64,000 nt of DNA from Roseitranquillus sediminis. GTDB taxonomy: Bacteria > Pseudomonadota > Alphaproteobacteria > Rhodobacterales > Rhodobacteraceae. Below the pieces are notes generated by a model. It was not told the origin of the DNA, searched no databases, and saw only the letters and a list, made by a program, of their open reading frames with translations. A program made the position numbers and the translations under genes. Positions 9,386-18,063 of this stretch are shown in pieces; position 1 is the stretch's first letter, and each line of letters begins with the position of its first letter. The stretch spans positions 62,001 to 126,000 of the forward strand of contig NZ_JAFFOB010000018.1 of assembly GCF_016918935.1 (NCBI RefSeq), read 5' to 3'.

Positions 9386-10786
9386 ATGAACCGATACCCG
9401 CGCGACCTCCACGGCTACGGCCCCGTGCCGCCGAAGGCAGACTGGCCCGGCGGCGCACGCATCGCGGTGCAGATCGTCGTCAACTTCGAAGAAGGCGGCG
9501 AGAACAATGTCCTGCACGGCGACGCGGCGTCCGAGGCGTTCCTCTCCGAGATCGTCGGCGCCGCGCCCTGGCCCGGCCAGCGCCACTGGAACATGGAGTC
9601 GATCTACGAATACGGCGCCCGCGCCGGCTTCTGGCGCCTGCACCGCCTGCTGACCCGGCGCGGCGTGCCCGCGACCGTCTTCGGCGTGGCCACCGCCCTC
9701 GCCCGCGCGCCCTCACAGGTGCGCGCAATGCAGGACGCTGACTGGGAGATCGCCAGCCACGGCCTGAAGTGGATTGAGCACAAGGACATGGACGAGGCCG
9801 AGGAGCGCCGCCAGATCCAGGAGGCGATCCGCCTGCACGCGCAGGTGACGGGCGCGCGGCCCGCCGGCTGGTACACCGGCCGGTGCTCGATGAACTCCGT
9901 CCGCCTCGCCGCCGAGCAGGGGATGGAATACATCGCCGACAGCTACGCCGACGACCTGCCCTACTGGATGCGGATCGGGACGCGCGACCAGCTCATCGTT
10001 CCCTACACGCTCGACGCCAACGACATGCGCTTCGCGACACCGCAGGGATTTAACTCGGGCGACCAGTTCGAGAGCTACCTCCGCGACAGCTTCGACTGCC
10101 TCTACGAGGAGGGCGGGCGGATGCTCTCCATCGGCCTGCACTGCCGCCTCGCCGGCCGGCCGGGCCGGGTGCTGGCGCTGCGGCGGTTCCTCGACCATGC
10201 CCGCGCCCACAAGGGCGTCTGGTTCGCCCGGCGCATCGATATCGCGCGCCACTGGACCACGCGCCATCCTCCGGCCGAGCGGCCACAGCCAAGCGCCCTC
10301 GACCGCGACGCGTTCGTGGCGGCCTACGGCGACATCTTCGAGCACTCGCCCTGGGTCGCCGAGGAAGCATGGGCGCTCGAGCTTGGTCCCGCGCATGACA
10401 CCGCCACCGGCCTGCACGCCGCGATGACGCGCGCCTTCCGCAGCGCGGACGAGGCGCGCCGGCTGGAGGTCCTGCGCGCGCACCCTGACCTCGCTGGCAG
10501 GCTCGCCGCCGCCCGCCGCCTGACCGACGCCTCCACCGCCGAGCAGGCGTCGGCCGGCCTCGACGCCCTCACCGACGCCGAGCGCGCGACGTTCGAGCGG
10601 CTCAACACCGCCTACACCGAACGCTTCGGCTTCCCCTTCATCATCGCCGTCCGCGACCACGACAAGCGCGGAATCCTCGCCGCCTTCGAGCGCCGGCTCG
10701 AGAATGACCGCGCGCGCGAGGTGACCGAGGCCTTCCGTCAGGTCGAGCGCATCGCCGAGCTACGTCTCCGCGAGCTGCTGCCATGA
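9386..10786 (+). CDS. Bifunctional allantoinase (PuuE) / OHCU decarboxylase (UraD)
   Basis: A 466-residue fusion. Residues 1 to about 295 are a PuuE-type polysaccharide-deacetylase-fold allantoinase (RYPRDLHGYGP, NFEEGGENNVLHGD, ASHGLKWIEH, GWYTGRCSMNS, YTLDANDMRFA). From about 310 to the end is an OHCU decarboxylase (DAFVAAYGDIFEHSPWVAE, the catalytic LRAHPDLAGR, FGFPFIIAVRDH). UraD converts OHCU to S-allantoin and PuuE opens it to allantoate, so the two chained steps are joined. The order of domains is reversed relative to the reaction order. The ATG at 9386 matches the family start although its ribosome site is weak; the frame is open back to 9173. Confidence 0.93.
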   Translation: MNRYPRDLHGYGPVPPKADWPGGARIAVQIVVNFEEGGENNVLHGDAASEAFLSEIVGAAPWPGQRHWNMESIYEYGARAGFWRLHRLLTRRGVPATVFGVATALARAPSQVRAMQDADWEIASHGLKWIEHKDMDEAEERRQIQEAIRLHAQVTGARPAGWYTGRCSMNSVRLAAEQGMEYIADSYADDLPYWMRIGTRDQLIVPYTLDANDMRFATPQGFNSGDQFESYLRDSFDCLYEEGGRMLSIGLHCRLAGRPGRVLALRRFLDHARAHKGVWFARRIDIARHWTTRHPPAERPQPSALDRDAFVAAYGDIFEHSPWVAEEAWALELGPAHDTATGLHAAMTRAFRSADEARRLEVLRAHPDLAGRLAAARRLTDASTAEQASAGLDALTDAERATFERLNTAYTERFGFPFIIAVRDHDKRGILAAFERRLENDRAREVTEAFRQVERIAELRLRELLP

Positions 10787-10892
10787 TTGTCCGCGACGCC
10801 CTCGCGGCCGGTCCTGCGCGTCACCGACGCGCGCGGCACGACAAGGGCGGCCCAACGGGCTGCCTGCGGAGGCCCGCCTCTCCCCGCCGGGC

Positions 10893-11372
10893 ATGACAAT
10901 CAGCGCCGCGCCATTGACCGCGGTCGGCTTCGCGCCCTTCGGGGACGTGCTGGAGGCGTCCGACGAACCCGACCGACTCATCAACGCCGGTCTCTGCGGG
11001 CGGTGGAACGACCGCGCCCGGCTTGACTTCGGCGGCGGCCGGGCCGGCATCAGCATCTTCAATGCCGAGCCGCGTGTTCTGCCCTACCGTCTCGACATGG
11101 TGGAGCGGCACCCGGAAGGGTCGCAGGCCTTCCTGCCGATGACACAGCACCCGTTCCTCGTCACCGTCGCCCCCGACGAAGACGGCACGCCCGGCCTCCC
11201 GCGCGCGTTTCTCACCGCGCCGGGCCAAGGCGTCAATATTCTCAGGAATGTCTGGCACGGCGTCCTCACGCCGCTCCATGCCCCCGGCCTCTTTGCCGTC
11301 GTCGACTACATCGGGCCTGGGGCAAACCTCGAGGAGCACGTCTTTCCGACGCCGTTCCTCGTGCAGGCGTAG
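10893..11372 (+). CDS. allA: Ureidoglycolate lyase
   Basis: Splits ureidoglycolate into glyoxylate and urea, the last step of allantoin breakdown. The 159-residue cupin-like protein shows AllA features: FAPFGDVLEASDEP at the N-terminus, HPEGSQAFLPMTQHPFLVTV with the substrate pocket, and NILRNVWHGVLTPLHAPGLF. It lies 106 bp after the allantoinase/UraD gene on the same strand and is probably co-transcribed. No allantoate amidohydrolase or allantoicase gene is visible in the window, so that step must be encoded elsewhere. Confidence 0.92.
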   Translation: MTISAAPLTAVGFAPFGDVLEASDEPDRLINAGLCGRWNDRARLDFGGGRAGISIFNAEPRVLPYRLDMVERHPEGSQAFLPMTQHPFLVTVAPDEDGTPGLPRAFLTAPGQGVNILRNVWHGVLTPLHAPGLFAVVDYIGPGANLEEHVFPTPFLVQA

Positions 11373-11400
11373 GGGCCGGACGTGCCGACCCCTATCAATT

Positions 11401-11598
11401 TCAGTGCCGCGCCGCCCAATCGTCGACCTCGCGGCGCGCCTCGTCCTTGGTGCGACCGTAGCGCTCCTGGATGCGGCCCTCGAGTTGCTCGCGGTCGCCC
11501 GCCGCACGATCGAGGTCGTCGTCCGTCAGTTCGCCCCACTGCTCGCGGGCGCTGCCGCGCAGTTGCTTCCACTGACCCTTGATCTGATCCCAGTTCAT
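11401..11598 (-). CDS. CsbD family stress-response protein
   Basis: A 65-residue, highly charged protein: NWDQIKGQWKQLRGSAREQW, then GELTDDDLDRAAGDREQLEG and RIQERYGRTKDEARREVDDW. This is the full CsbD domain, a small helical protein often induced by general stress; its biochemical role is not known. The ATG at 11598 is preceded by GGAGACGAG. A frame extending upstream is open but carries only arginine-rich filler. Convergent with allA. Confidence 0.92.
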   Translation of the reverse strand: MNWDQIKGQWKQLRGSAREQWGELTDDDLDRAAGDREQLEGRIQERYGRTKDEARREVDDWAARH

Positions 11599-11714
11599 GG
11601 CTCGTCTCCTTTCGCCTCTCAGGCTGATGGGGAGACAACGCTTGGCGCAGGCCGAGGGTCCCGGCGCCCGTTCCGCAGTTCCCATTCGGCGGAAAGACGC
11701 GCTAGGCTCGCCGG

Positions 11715-12452
11715 ATGACGGACCGCACGCGCACGCCCGCACCGCCATCCGCCGCCACCCGCGCCCGCATCGCCGGCGCGCTTTATCTCGCGATAATTGC
11801 GCTGGGTCTCTTCGGCGAACTTGGCGTCCGATCCGCCGTTCTCGCACCCGGCGACGCGGCGCAGACCGCCGCCAACGTGGCCGCGGCCGAATTGCGCCTG
11901 CGCCTCGGCTTCCTCGCCGACACTGCGATGCTCTGCGCCGATGTCGCGCTCGCGGTGCTCCTCTACCTGCTGCTGCGCCCGGCAGGCCACACGCTCGCGC
12001 TCCTCGCGGCGGCGTTCCGGCTGACGATGGACGCCGTGCTGGCGGCCAACCTCCTGCTTCAGCACGCCGTCCTCCTGCTCCATGCCGAGCCCTTCCGCAG
12101 CGGGCTGCCGGCGGAGCAGCTGACGCTCTTCGCGCTCGAGGCGCAGTCCTTCGGCTACGACTTCGGGCTCGTATTCTTCGGCGTCGCCTGCCTGCTGCTC
12201 GGTCGACTGATCGCGTGCTCCGACTTCATCCTGCGGCTGCTGGGCCACGGCCTCGTGGCGGCGGGGCTGGTCTACCTGACGGGCAGCGTGACCCGCATCC
12301 TCGCGCCCGACCTCGCGCCCGCGCTCATGCCGCTCTACGTCGTCCCGCTCGCGGCCGAGCTGTCGCTTGCGCTCTGGCTCGCCCTTCGGGGCGTCAGAGC
12401 ATCGACGGCACCACGAGGTCCGGCGGACGGTGGCCGTCGGCGAACGTCTTGA
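11715..12452 (+). CDS. DUF4386 family membrane protein
   Basis: A 245-residue polytopic protein with about six hydrophobic helices: RIAGALYLAIIALGLFGELG, LGFLADTAMLCADVALAVLL, AAAFRLTMDAVLAANLLL, FGLVFFGVACLLLGRLI, LLGHGLVAAGLVYLTGSV and LYVVPLAAELSLALWLALRG. This layout, with RIAGxxYLxxIxxGxxxE near the start, matches DUF4386, whose function is unknown. Its last 59 bases overlap the 3' end of the convergent D-2-hydroxyacid dehydrogenase gene; the overlapping tail (RASTAPRGPADGGRRRTS) is low-complexity. Confidence 0.8.
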   Translation: MTDRTRTPAPPSAATRARIAGALYLAIIALGLFGELGVRSAVLAPGDAAQTAANVAAAELRLRLGFLADTAMLCADVALAVLLYLLLRPAGHTLALLAAAFRLTMDAVLAANLLLQHAVLLLHAEPFRSGLPAEQLTLFALEAQSFGYDFGLVFFGVACLLLGRLIACSDFILRLLGHGLVAAGLVYLTGSVTRILAPDLAPALMPLYVVPLAAELSLALWLALRGVRASTAPRGPADGGRRRTS

Positions 12453-13380
12453 TGTTGATGATGACCTTCTCGCCCATCTCGGCCCGGCCCTCGCGCGTGG
12501 CCGAGCTCATGTGCGGCAGCAGCACCACGTTCCTGAGCTCGCGCAGGCGCGGATTGATGTTCCGCCCGTGCTCGTAGACGTCGAGGCCGGCGCCCGCGAT
12601 CTCCTCCGCACGCAGCGCCCGCGTCAGCGCATTCTCGTCCACCACCTCGCCCCGCGACGTGTTCACGACCACCGCCGACGGCTTCATCAGCTTGAGCCGC
12701 CGCGCGTTCAGCAGGTGAAACGTGGCCGGCGTGTGCGGCGCGTTGATCGACAGGATGTCGACGCGCGACAGCATCTGGTCGAAGCTCTCCCAGTAGGTCG
12801 CCTCGAGCGGCTCCTCCACCTCCGGCCTCAGCCGCCGGCGGTTGTGATAGTGGATCTGCATCCCGAACGCCCGCGCCCGCCGCGCCACCGCCTGGCCGAT
12901 CCGCCCCATGCCGAGGATGCCGAGCCGCCGCCCGCCGAGCCGCCCGCCCAGGAACGCCGTCGGCGCCCAGCCCTCCCAGATTCCCTGCTGCATCACCGCC
13001 AGGCCCTCGGGAATGCGCCGCGTCACGGCTAGGATCAGCGCCAGCGCCATGTCGGCGGTGTCGTCGGTGACCACGCCCGGCGTGTTGGTCACGAGGATGC
13101 CGCGCTGCCGCGCCGTCGCCACGTCGATGTTGTCAATGCCCGCGCCGTAGTTCGCGATCAGCTTCAGGCGGTCGGTCGCCTGCGCCAGCAGGCTCGAATC
13201 GATCCGGTCGGTGATCGTCGGCACCAGCACGTCTGCGGTGCGCATTGCCTCGGCCAGCGCCTCGCGACTCATCGGCGTGTCGTCCTGGCGCAGGCGCGCG
13301 TCGAAGAGCTCGCTCATCCGCGTCTCGACCGCTTCCGGCAACCGTCGCGTGGTGACCACACTTAGCCGTGGCGTTGGCAT
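12394..13380 (-). CDS. D-2-hydroxyacid dehydrogenase (glyoxylate/hydroxypyruvate reductase type)
   Basis: A 328-residue NAD(P)-dependent enzyme of the D-isomer-specific 2-hydroxyacid dehydrogenase family. The Rossmann motif is GILGMGRIGQAVARRARAFG; substrate and catalytic residues appear in ANYGAGIDNIDV, VVNTSRGEVVDE (Arg), the Glu of AGAGLDVYE and the His of VLLPHMSSATREGR. It resembles GyaR/GhrB-like glyoxylate reductases, which would fit disposal of glyoxylate made by AllA, but substrate cannot be read from sequence. The ATG at 13380 is chosen over an upstream in-frame start whose extra 43 residues look untranslated. Divergent from the SH3 gene. Confidence 0.88.
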   Translation of the reverse strand: MPTPRLSVVTTRRLPEAVETRMSELFDARLRQDDTPMSREALAEAMRTADVLVPTITDRIDSSLLAQATDRLKLIANYGAGIDNIDVATARQRGILVTNTPGVVTDDTADMALALILAVTRRIPEGLAVMQQGIWEGWAPTAFLGGRLGGRRLGILGMGRIGQAVARRARAFGMQIHYHNRRRLRPEVEEPLEATYWESFDQMLSRVDILSINAPHTPATFHLLNARRLKLMKPSAVVVNTSRGEVVDENALTRALRAEEIAGAGLDVYEHGRNINPRLRELRNVVLLPHMSSATREGRAEMGEKVIINIKTFADGHRPPDLVVPSML

Positions 13381-13484
13381 CGACTTCTCCCGCTTGCTTT
13401 TCCCGGCGCCGCTTGGGTGGCAAACTGGCAAGGAACGGGGCGGCGCACAAGCGATGAGACCCCGGCGACACTGGCGGAGCGGAC

Positions 13485-14120
13485 ATGACCAAGGGATTGG
13501 GCGCGGCACTTTTCCTGATCGCGGCGGCGTTGGCGTATTTCGCCGACGGCCATGCGGAGGAGACAGCCATACCGGATGATCCGGCGCCGGCCGCGCAGGC
13601 AGAAACCGAAGCGGCTCCGAACGCCCCTGTCGACGATGCCGAGGCCGGCATGGCGGATCCCGACGCCGAGGCGGCCGCGTCGAGCAACGGCGGCCGCGGT
13701 CCAGTCACCAATCTGCCGATGCCTCGCTTTGTCTCGCTCAAGACTTCCGAGGGCAACGCCCGCCGCGGCCCCTCGCTCAGCCACCGGATCGACTGGGTCT
13801 TCGTGCGCCGCGACATGCCGCTCCAGGTCACCGGCGAGTACGGCCACTGGCGCCGCGTGCGCGACCGCGACGGCGCGGGCGGCTGGATGCACTACTCGCT
13901 ACTCTCCGGCGTGCGCACCGTCGTCCTCGACGAACCGGAAACCGAGATCCGCCTGCGGCCCGATCCCGCCGCGCCGATCGTCGCCAAGGCCGAGGAGGGC
14001 GTCATCGCGCGTCTCGGCGAGTGTCAGCCCGACTGGTGCAACGTCTCCGCCAGCGGCCGCAGCGGCTGGGTGACAAAGTCCGCGCTCTGGGGCGTCAAGC
14101 CGGGCGAATTGCGCGACTGA
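13485..14120 (+). CDS. Exported bacterial SH3-domain protein
   Basis: A 211-residue secreted protein. An N-terminal hydrophobic segment (GLGAALFLIAAALAYFADGH) is followed by an acidic, Ala/Pro-rich linker to about residue 75, then two SH3-like repeats: RFVSLKTSEGNARRGPSLSH with WVFVRRDMPLQVTGEYGHW, and VVLDEPETEIRLRPDPAAP with VARLGECQPDWCNV. Such SH3_4 proteins probably bind peptidoglycan. Cys residues in ECQPDWC may form a disulfide. It is transcribed divergently from the dehydrogenase, an arrangement common in Rhodobacterales. Confidence 0.85.
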   Translation: MTKGLGAALFLIAAALAYFADGHAEETAIPDDPAPAAQAETEAAPNAPVDDAEAGMADPDAEAAASSNGGRGPVTNLPMPRFVSLKTSEGNARRGPSLSHRIDWVFVRRDMPLQVTGEYGHWRRVRDRDGAGGWMHYSLLSGVRTVVLDEPETEIRLRPDPAAPIVAKAEEGVIARLGECQPDWCNVSASGRSGWVTKSALWGVKPGELRD

Positions 14121-14160
14121 ATGTCTTGATGAGGCGCGGCGCAGGCGCTAGCGCAGCGCC

Positions 14161-15033
14161 ATGCCAGACCGCGCGACCCGCCTGAACATATCCGCCACCC
14201 TCGCGTCAGTTGGTGTCGCCGCCACGCTCGTCGCGCTCAAGCTCTGGGCGCTGGCCGAGACCGAGGCATTGTCCGTGGCCGTCGCGCTGGCCGACAGCGC
14301 GCTCGACCTGATGATGTCGCTGGGCGGGCTCGCGGCCGTGATCTACGCTGCCCGCCCGCCGGACGAGGACCACGCCTTCGGCCACAGCTCGGCCGAGGAC
14401 CTCGCCGCGCTGGGCCAGAGCGCCTTCATCCTCGTCTCCACCGCCGCCATCGCGGTGGCGGCCGTCCTGCGCCTTGCGTCGCTCGAGATCGCGCCGCTCG
14501 CCGCGCAAGGCCGCGGCATCGCCGTGCTGACGCTCTCGATCCTGCTGACGCTCGCCCTGCTGGCATGGCAGCGCCACGTCGCGCTCCGCACCGGCAGCCG
14601 CGTGGTCAAGGCGGATTCGCTGCACTACCTCGGCGACCTCGTGCCAAACCTCGGCGGAATCGCCTCGCTCTGGGCCTCCGCCGCCTTCGGGCTCGAGCGG
14701 CTCGACAGCGTCGTCGCCCTCGGCGCAGCCGCCTTCCTCGCCGTCGGCGCCATCCGCATCGGCGCAGGCGCCTGGGACGCGCTGATGGATCGCCGCGCCG
14801 ACCCCGAGGTCGTCTCCGGCGTCAAGGCCCTGACGCGGGACTTCCCCGGCGTCCAGGGCTTCCACGACCTCAAGACCCGCACCGCCGGCAGCCGGATCTT
14901 CGTCAATCTCCACATCGAGCTCGAAGGCGGCCAGACGCTCGACGAGGCGCACGCCATCGGCGCCGCGCTCAAGCGCAAGATCATTGAGGCCTACCCCAAC
15001 GCCGACGTCATCATCCACAAGGACCCGGTCTGA
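14161..15033 (+). CDS. Cation diffusion facilitator (FieF-like metal efflux)
   Basis: A 290-residue inner-membrane divalent-metal/proton antiporter. Metal-site motifs are DSALDLMM in helix II and ADSLHYLGDL in helix V, with HAFGHSSAEDLAALGQS between helices II and III. The C-terminal cytoplasmic domain (DFPGVQGFHDLKTRTAGSRI, FVNLHIELEGG) is the ferredoxin-like metal-sensing dimer domain. The DxxxD/HxxxD pattern is like the FieF Zn/Fe exporters, but the metal is uncertain. It lies 40 bases after the SH3 gene and may be read through from it. Confidence 0.9.
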   Translation: MPDRATRLNISATLASVGVAATLVALKLWALAETEALSVAVALADSALDLMMSLGGLAAVIYAARPPDEDHAFGHSSAEDLAALGQSAFILVSTAAIAVAAVLRLASLEIAPLAAQGRGIAVLTLSILLTLALLAWQRHVALRTGSRVVKADSLHYLGDLVPNLGGIASLWASAAFGLERLDSVVALGAAAFLAVGAIRIGAGAWDALMDRRADPEVVSGVKALTRDFPGVQGFHDLKTRTAGSRIFVNLHIELEGGQTLDEAHAIGAALKRKIIEAYPNADVIIHKDPV

Positions 15034-15061
15034 CCCTCCGCGCCAGACCGCACCCGCGCGC

Positions 15062-17110
15062 CTAGACCGGCCCCGGCGGCGGCGTCATCGTCTCTAGCAG
15101 ACCGCGCCCCTTCAGCAGCGGCTCGACCCCCGGCATCCGCCCGCGGAACCGCGTGTAGAGCGCGTCCGCCTCGTCCGTCCCGCCCGCCGCCAGGATGTAC
15201 CGCTCCAGCTTCTCCGCCGTCTCCGGATCGAACGCGTCGCCCGCCTCCTCGAAGGCGGCAAAGGCGTCGGCGTCCATCACCTCCGACCACATGTAGCTGT
15301 AGTAGCCCGCCGAATAGCCGTCGCCCGAGAAGACGTGGGCGAAGTGCGGCGCCGCGTGGCGCATCCGGATCGCGTGCGGCATGCCGAGCTCATCGAGCAC
15401 GTCGGCCTGCCGCTGCATCGGGTCCGCCGGCGCCGCCCCCTCGTGGAACGCGAGGTCGACGAGCGCGCTCGCCACGTACTCCACCGTCTGGAACCCCATG
15501 TCGTAGGTCGCCGCCTTGAGCAGCCGGTCGCGCAGGTCGTCGGGCATCGGCTTCCCCATTTCCGCGTGCGTGGCGAACTCGCCCAGTACCTCGGGCACTT
15601 CCAGCCAGTGCTCGTAGAGCTGGCTCGGCAGCTCGACGAAGTCGCGCGCCACGCTCGTGCCGCTCACGCTCTCGTAGGTCACGTCGCTCAGCATCTGGTG
15701 CAGCGCGTGGCCGAACTCGTGGAACAGCGTCCGCGCGTCGTCCCAGCTCAGCAGCGCCGGCCGGCCCTTCGGCGGCTTGGCGAAGTTGCAGACGTTCAGC
15801 ACCAGCGGCCGCTTCGCGCCACCGAGCTTGCGCTGGGACCGCAGCGTCGTGGCCCAGGCGCCCGACCGCTTGCCGCCCCGCGCGAAGTAGTCGCCGATGA
15901 AGAGCGCCACGTGCGCCCCGTCGCGCGTCACGTCCCACGCCCGCGCATCCGGGTGGTGCAGCGGCACGTCGACCGGCGCAAACTCCAGCCCGAAGAGCCG
16001 CCCCGCCACAGCGAACGCCGCCTCGATCATCCGGTCGAGCTGCAGGTACGGTTTCAGCACCGTCTCGTCGAGTTCGTGCTCCGCCTGCCGCCGCTTCTCC
16101 GCGTAGTAGCGCCAGTCCCAAGGCTCCAGCCGGCCCTCGACGCCGTCGTCGCGCAGCATCCGCTCTAGCACCGCCGCGTCGGCCTCCGCCGCCGCCTTCG
16201 CCGGCTCCCACACCCGCATCAGCAGCTCGCGCACCGCCTCCGGCGTCTTCGCCATCTCGGTCTCGAGCTTGTAGGCTGCGAAGCTCTCGTAGCCGAGCAG
16301 CTTCGCCCGCTCCTCGCGCAGCGCCAGGATCTCCGCCGCGATCGCCCGGTTGTCGGTCTCGCCGCCGTTCGCCCCGCGGCTCGTCCACGCCTCGTAAGCG
16401 CGCTGCCTCAACTCGCGCCGGGGCGAGAACTGCAGGAACGGCACGATCAGCGAGCGCGACAGCGTCACCACCGGCCCGTCCACCCCCTTCTCCTCGCCCG
16501 CCGCGCGCGCCGACTGCACCACGAAGTCCGGCAGCCCCTCGAGGTCGCCCTCGCCGAGCTCCATGAACCAGGACCGCTCGTCCGCCAGCAGGTTCTGCGT
16601 GAACTGCGTGCCCAGCACCGCCAGCCGCTCCTTGACCGCCGCCAGCCGCTCCGCGGGCTCGCCCTCCAGCCGCGCGCCCGATCGCACGAAGCCGCGATGC
16701 GTCAGGTAGAGCACGCGCCGCTGCTCCTCGGTCAGGTCCAGCGACTCGCGCTCCTCCCACAGCATGGCGATCCGCCGGAAGAGCGCCCGGTTGCGCGTCA
16801 CCTCCGAGGAATAGGCCGCCAGCCTCGGCGAGAAGTCCCGCTGCATCGCCTCGCGCTCAGGCGTCGAGTCGGTCGAGGCCAGCGTGAAGAACGGCGCCAG
16901 CACCCGCCCCAGCCGCTCGTCCGCCATCTCCATCGCCTCGATCGTGTTGGCGAAATCCGGCGGCGCGAGGTCCATCGCGATGGCGGCGGTATTCTCCCGC
17001 GCCTCCTCCAGCGCCGCGTCGAATGCAGGCCGAAAGTCGTCGTCGGTGATCCGGTCGAACGGCGGCACCCCGTACGGCGTGTCCCAGTCCTCGAGAAGGG
17101 GGTTCGTCAT
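15062..17110 (-). CDS. M3 family zinc oligopeptidase (Dcp/PrlC-like)
   Basis: A 682-residue thimet-type peptidase that trims short peptides. The zinc site HEFGH lies at residues 464-468 in LFHEFGHALHQML, with the third ligand Glu further on. The N-terminal helical region (TPYGVPPFDRITDDDFRPAF) and the C-terminal YSAGYYSYMWSEVMDADAFA are typical of peptidyl-dipeptidase Dcp and oligopeptidase A; the two cannot be told apart safely. No signal peptide is seen, so it is cytoplasmic. The ATG at 17110 gives the usual MTNPLL start; the frame is open for eight more codons. Confidence 0.93.
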   Translation of the reverse strand: MTNPLLEDWDTPYGVPPFDRITDDDFRPAFDAALEEARENTAAIAMDLAPPDFANTIEAMEMADERLGRVLAPFFTLASTDSTPEREAMQRDFSPRLAAYSSEVTRNRALFRRIAMLWEERESLDLTEEQRRVLYLTHRGFVRSGARLEGEPAERLAAVKERLAVLGTQFTQNLLADERSWFMELGEGDLEGLPDFVVQSARAAGEEKGVDGPVVTLSRSLIVPFLQFSPRRELRQRAYEAWTSRGANGGETDNRAIAAEILALREERAKLLGYESFAAYKLETEMAKTPEAVRELLMRVWEPAKAAAEADAAVLERMLRDDGVEGRLEPWDWRYYAEKRRQAEHELDETVLKPYLQLDRMIEAAFAVAGRLFGLEFAPVDVPLHHPDARAWDVTRDGAHVALFIGDYFARGGKRSGAWATTLRSQRKLGGAKRPLVLNVCNFAKPPKGRPALLSWDDARTLFHEFGHALHQMLSDVTYESVSGTSVARDFVELPSQLYEHWLEVPEVLGEFATHAEMGKPMPDDLRDRLLKAATYDMGFQTVEYVASALVDLAFHEGAAPADPMQRQADVLDELGMPHAIRMRHAAPHFAHVFSGDGYSAGYYSYMWSEVMDADAFAAFEEAGDAFDPETAEKLERYILAAGGTDEADALYTRFRGRMPGVEPLLKGRGLLETMTPPPGPV

Positions 17111-17190
17111 GGGCTGGCTCCTGCTTTGCTCCATCCGGAGCTAGCCTGTCGTGCGGTCCTGCGCCAGCCGCCCGCCGCTTTGCGCGCGAA

Positions 17191-17231
17191 GCGGCCGCCG
17201 CAGCGGGTTCGATGCCCACCGCGGCGGCCGC
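17191..17231. repeat. Hairpin repeat, copy 2 (loop TTCGAT)
   Basis: Perfect 11-bp arms (GCGGCCGCCGC at 17191-17201 and its complement at 17221-17231) enclosing CGGG-TTCGATG-CCC. It ends four bases before the ABC permease stop codon at 17235, on that gene's downstream side, and precedes the M3 peptidase gene. Same loop as copies at 7294, 20457 and 26240; it may terminate or attenuate the permease transcript. Confidence 0.6.
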
Positions 17232-17234
17232 CCC

Positions 17235-18038
17235 TCATCGCCGGAGCCGCACCTCCAGGCGCCGCAACAGCACCGAGAGCGTCACGGTCATCGTCAGGTA
17301 GATGAGCGCCACCACGTTGTAGGTTTCGAAGTAGCGGAAATTGCCGGCCGCCGTCACCTTGCCGAGTTGGGTCACGTCCAGCACCCCCAGCACCGAAACC
17401 AGCGACGAATCCTTGATCATGGCGACGAAGTCGTTGCCGAGCGGCGGCAGGATCGTCCGGAAGGCCTGCGGAAAGACCACGTGCCGGAATCGCTGCCAGC
17501 CGGTCAGCCCCAACGCCTCCGCCGCCTCCACCTGCCCTTTCGGAACCGACATCAGGCCCGCCCGGAACACCTCGGCCAAAAAGGCCGAGTAGCCGATCGT
17601 CAGCGCCATCACCGCCCGCCAGAGCAGCGGAAAGTCCCGCGTCTGCGCAGGCTCCAGCCCCAGCCGGCCGGTCCCCCAGTTCCACGCCGCGACCAGCGCT
17701 GGCGCGAGCACGAATGCGACGTAGAGCAAGAGCACCAGGATCGGCACGCCGCGCACGATCTCGGTCCAGAACCGCGCGACCTGCCGCAGCACCAGCCACC
17801 GCGAAAGCGACGCCGCCGCCAGCGCAAGCCCCATCAGGCACGCCGCGCCGAACGCCACAAGCGTCACGAAGATGGTGATCCAGATCCCGCGCGAAAGCGT
17901 CGCCAGCACCTGGCGATAGACGTCGTCCGACGCAATCCGCCACAGGAACCAGCCTGCGAGCGCCGCCGCGACCAGCAGCCACCACGGAAAGTCCCCGCGC
18001 TCCTCCGTCGCGCCCGTGCGCCGTCGTCCCTGCCTCAC
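17235..18038 (-). CDS. Polar amino-acid ABC transporter permease
   Basis: A 267-residue inner-membrane permease of the HisMQ family. The EAA loop that docks the ATPase is EALGLTGWQRFRHVVFPQAF, followed by RTILPPLGNDFVAMIKDSSL. About five or six helices are visible, beginning WWLLVAAALAGWFLWRIAS. It follows the substrate-binding protein gene by 25 bases. One permease gene suggests a homodimer. No ATP-binding subunit is present on either side, so it must borrow one from elsewhere or have lost it. Confidence 0.9.
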   Translation of the reverse strand: MRQGRRRTGATEERGDFPWWLLVAAALAGWFLWRIASDDVYRQVLATLSRGIWITIFVTLVAFGAACLMGLALAAASLSRWLVLRQVARFWTEIVRGVPILVLLLYVAFVLAPALVAAWNWGTGRLGLEPAQTRDFPLLWRAVMALTIGYSAFLAEVFRAGLMSVPKGQVEAAEALGLTGWQRFRHVVFPQAFRTILPPLGNDFVAMIKDSSLVSVLGVLDVTQLGKVTAAGNFRYFETYNVVALIYLTMTVTLSVLLRRLEVRLRR

Positions 18039-18063
18039 GCCAGGCGCAGGCCCGGTCCGCGTC

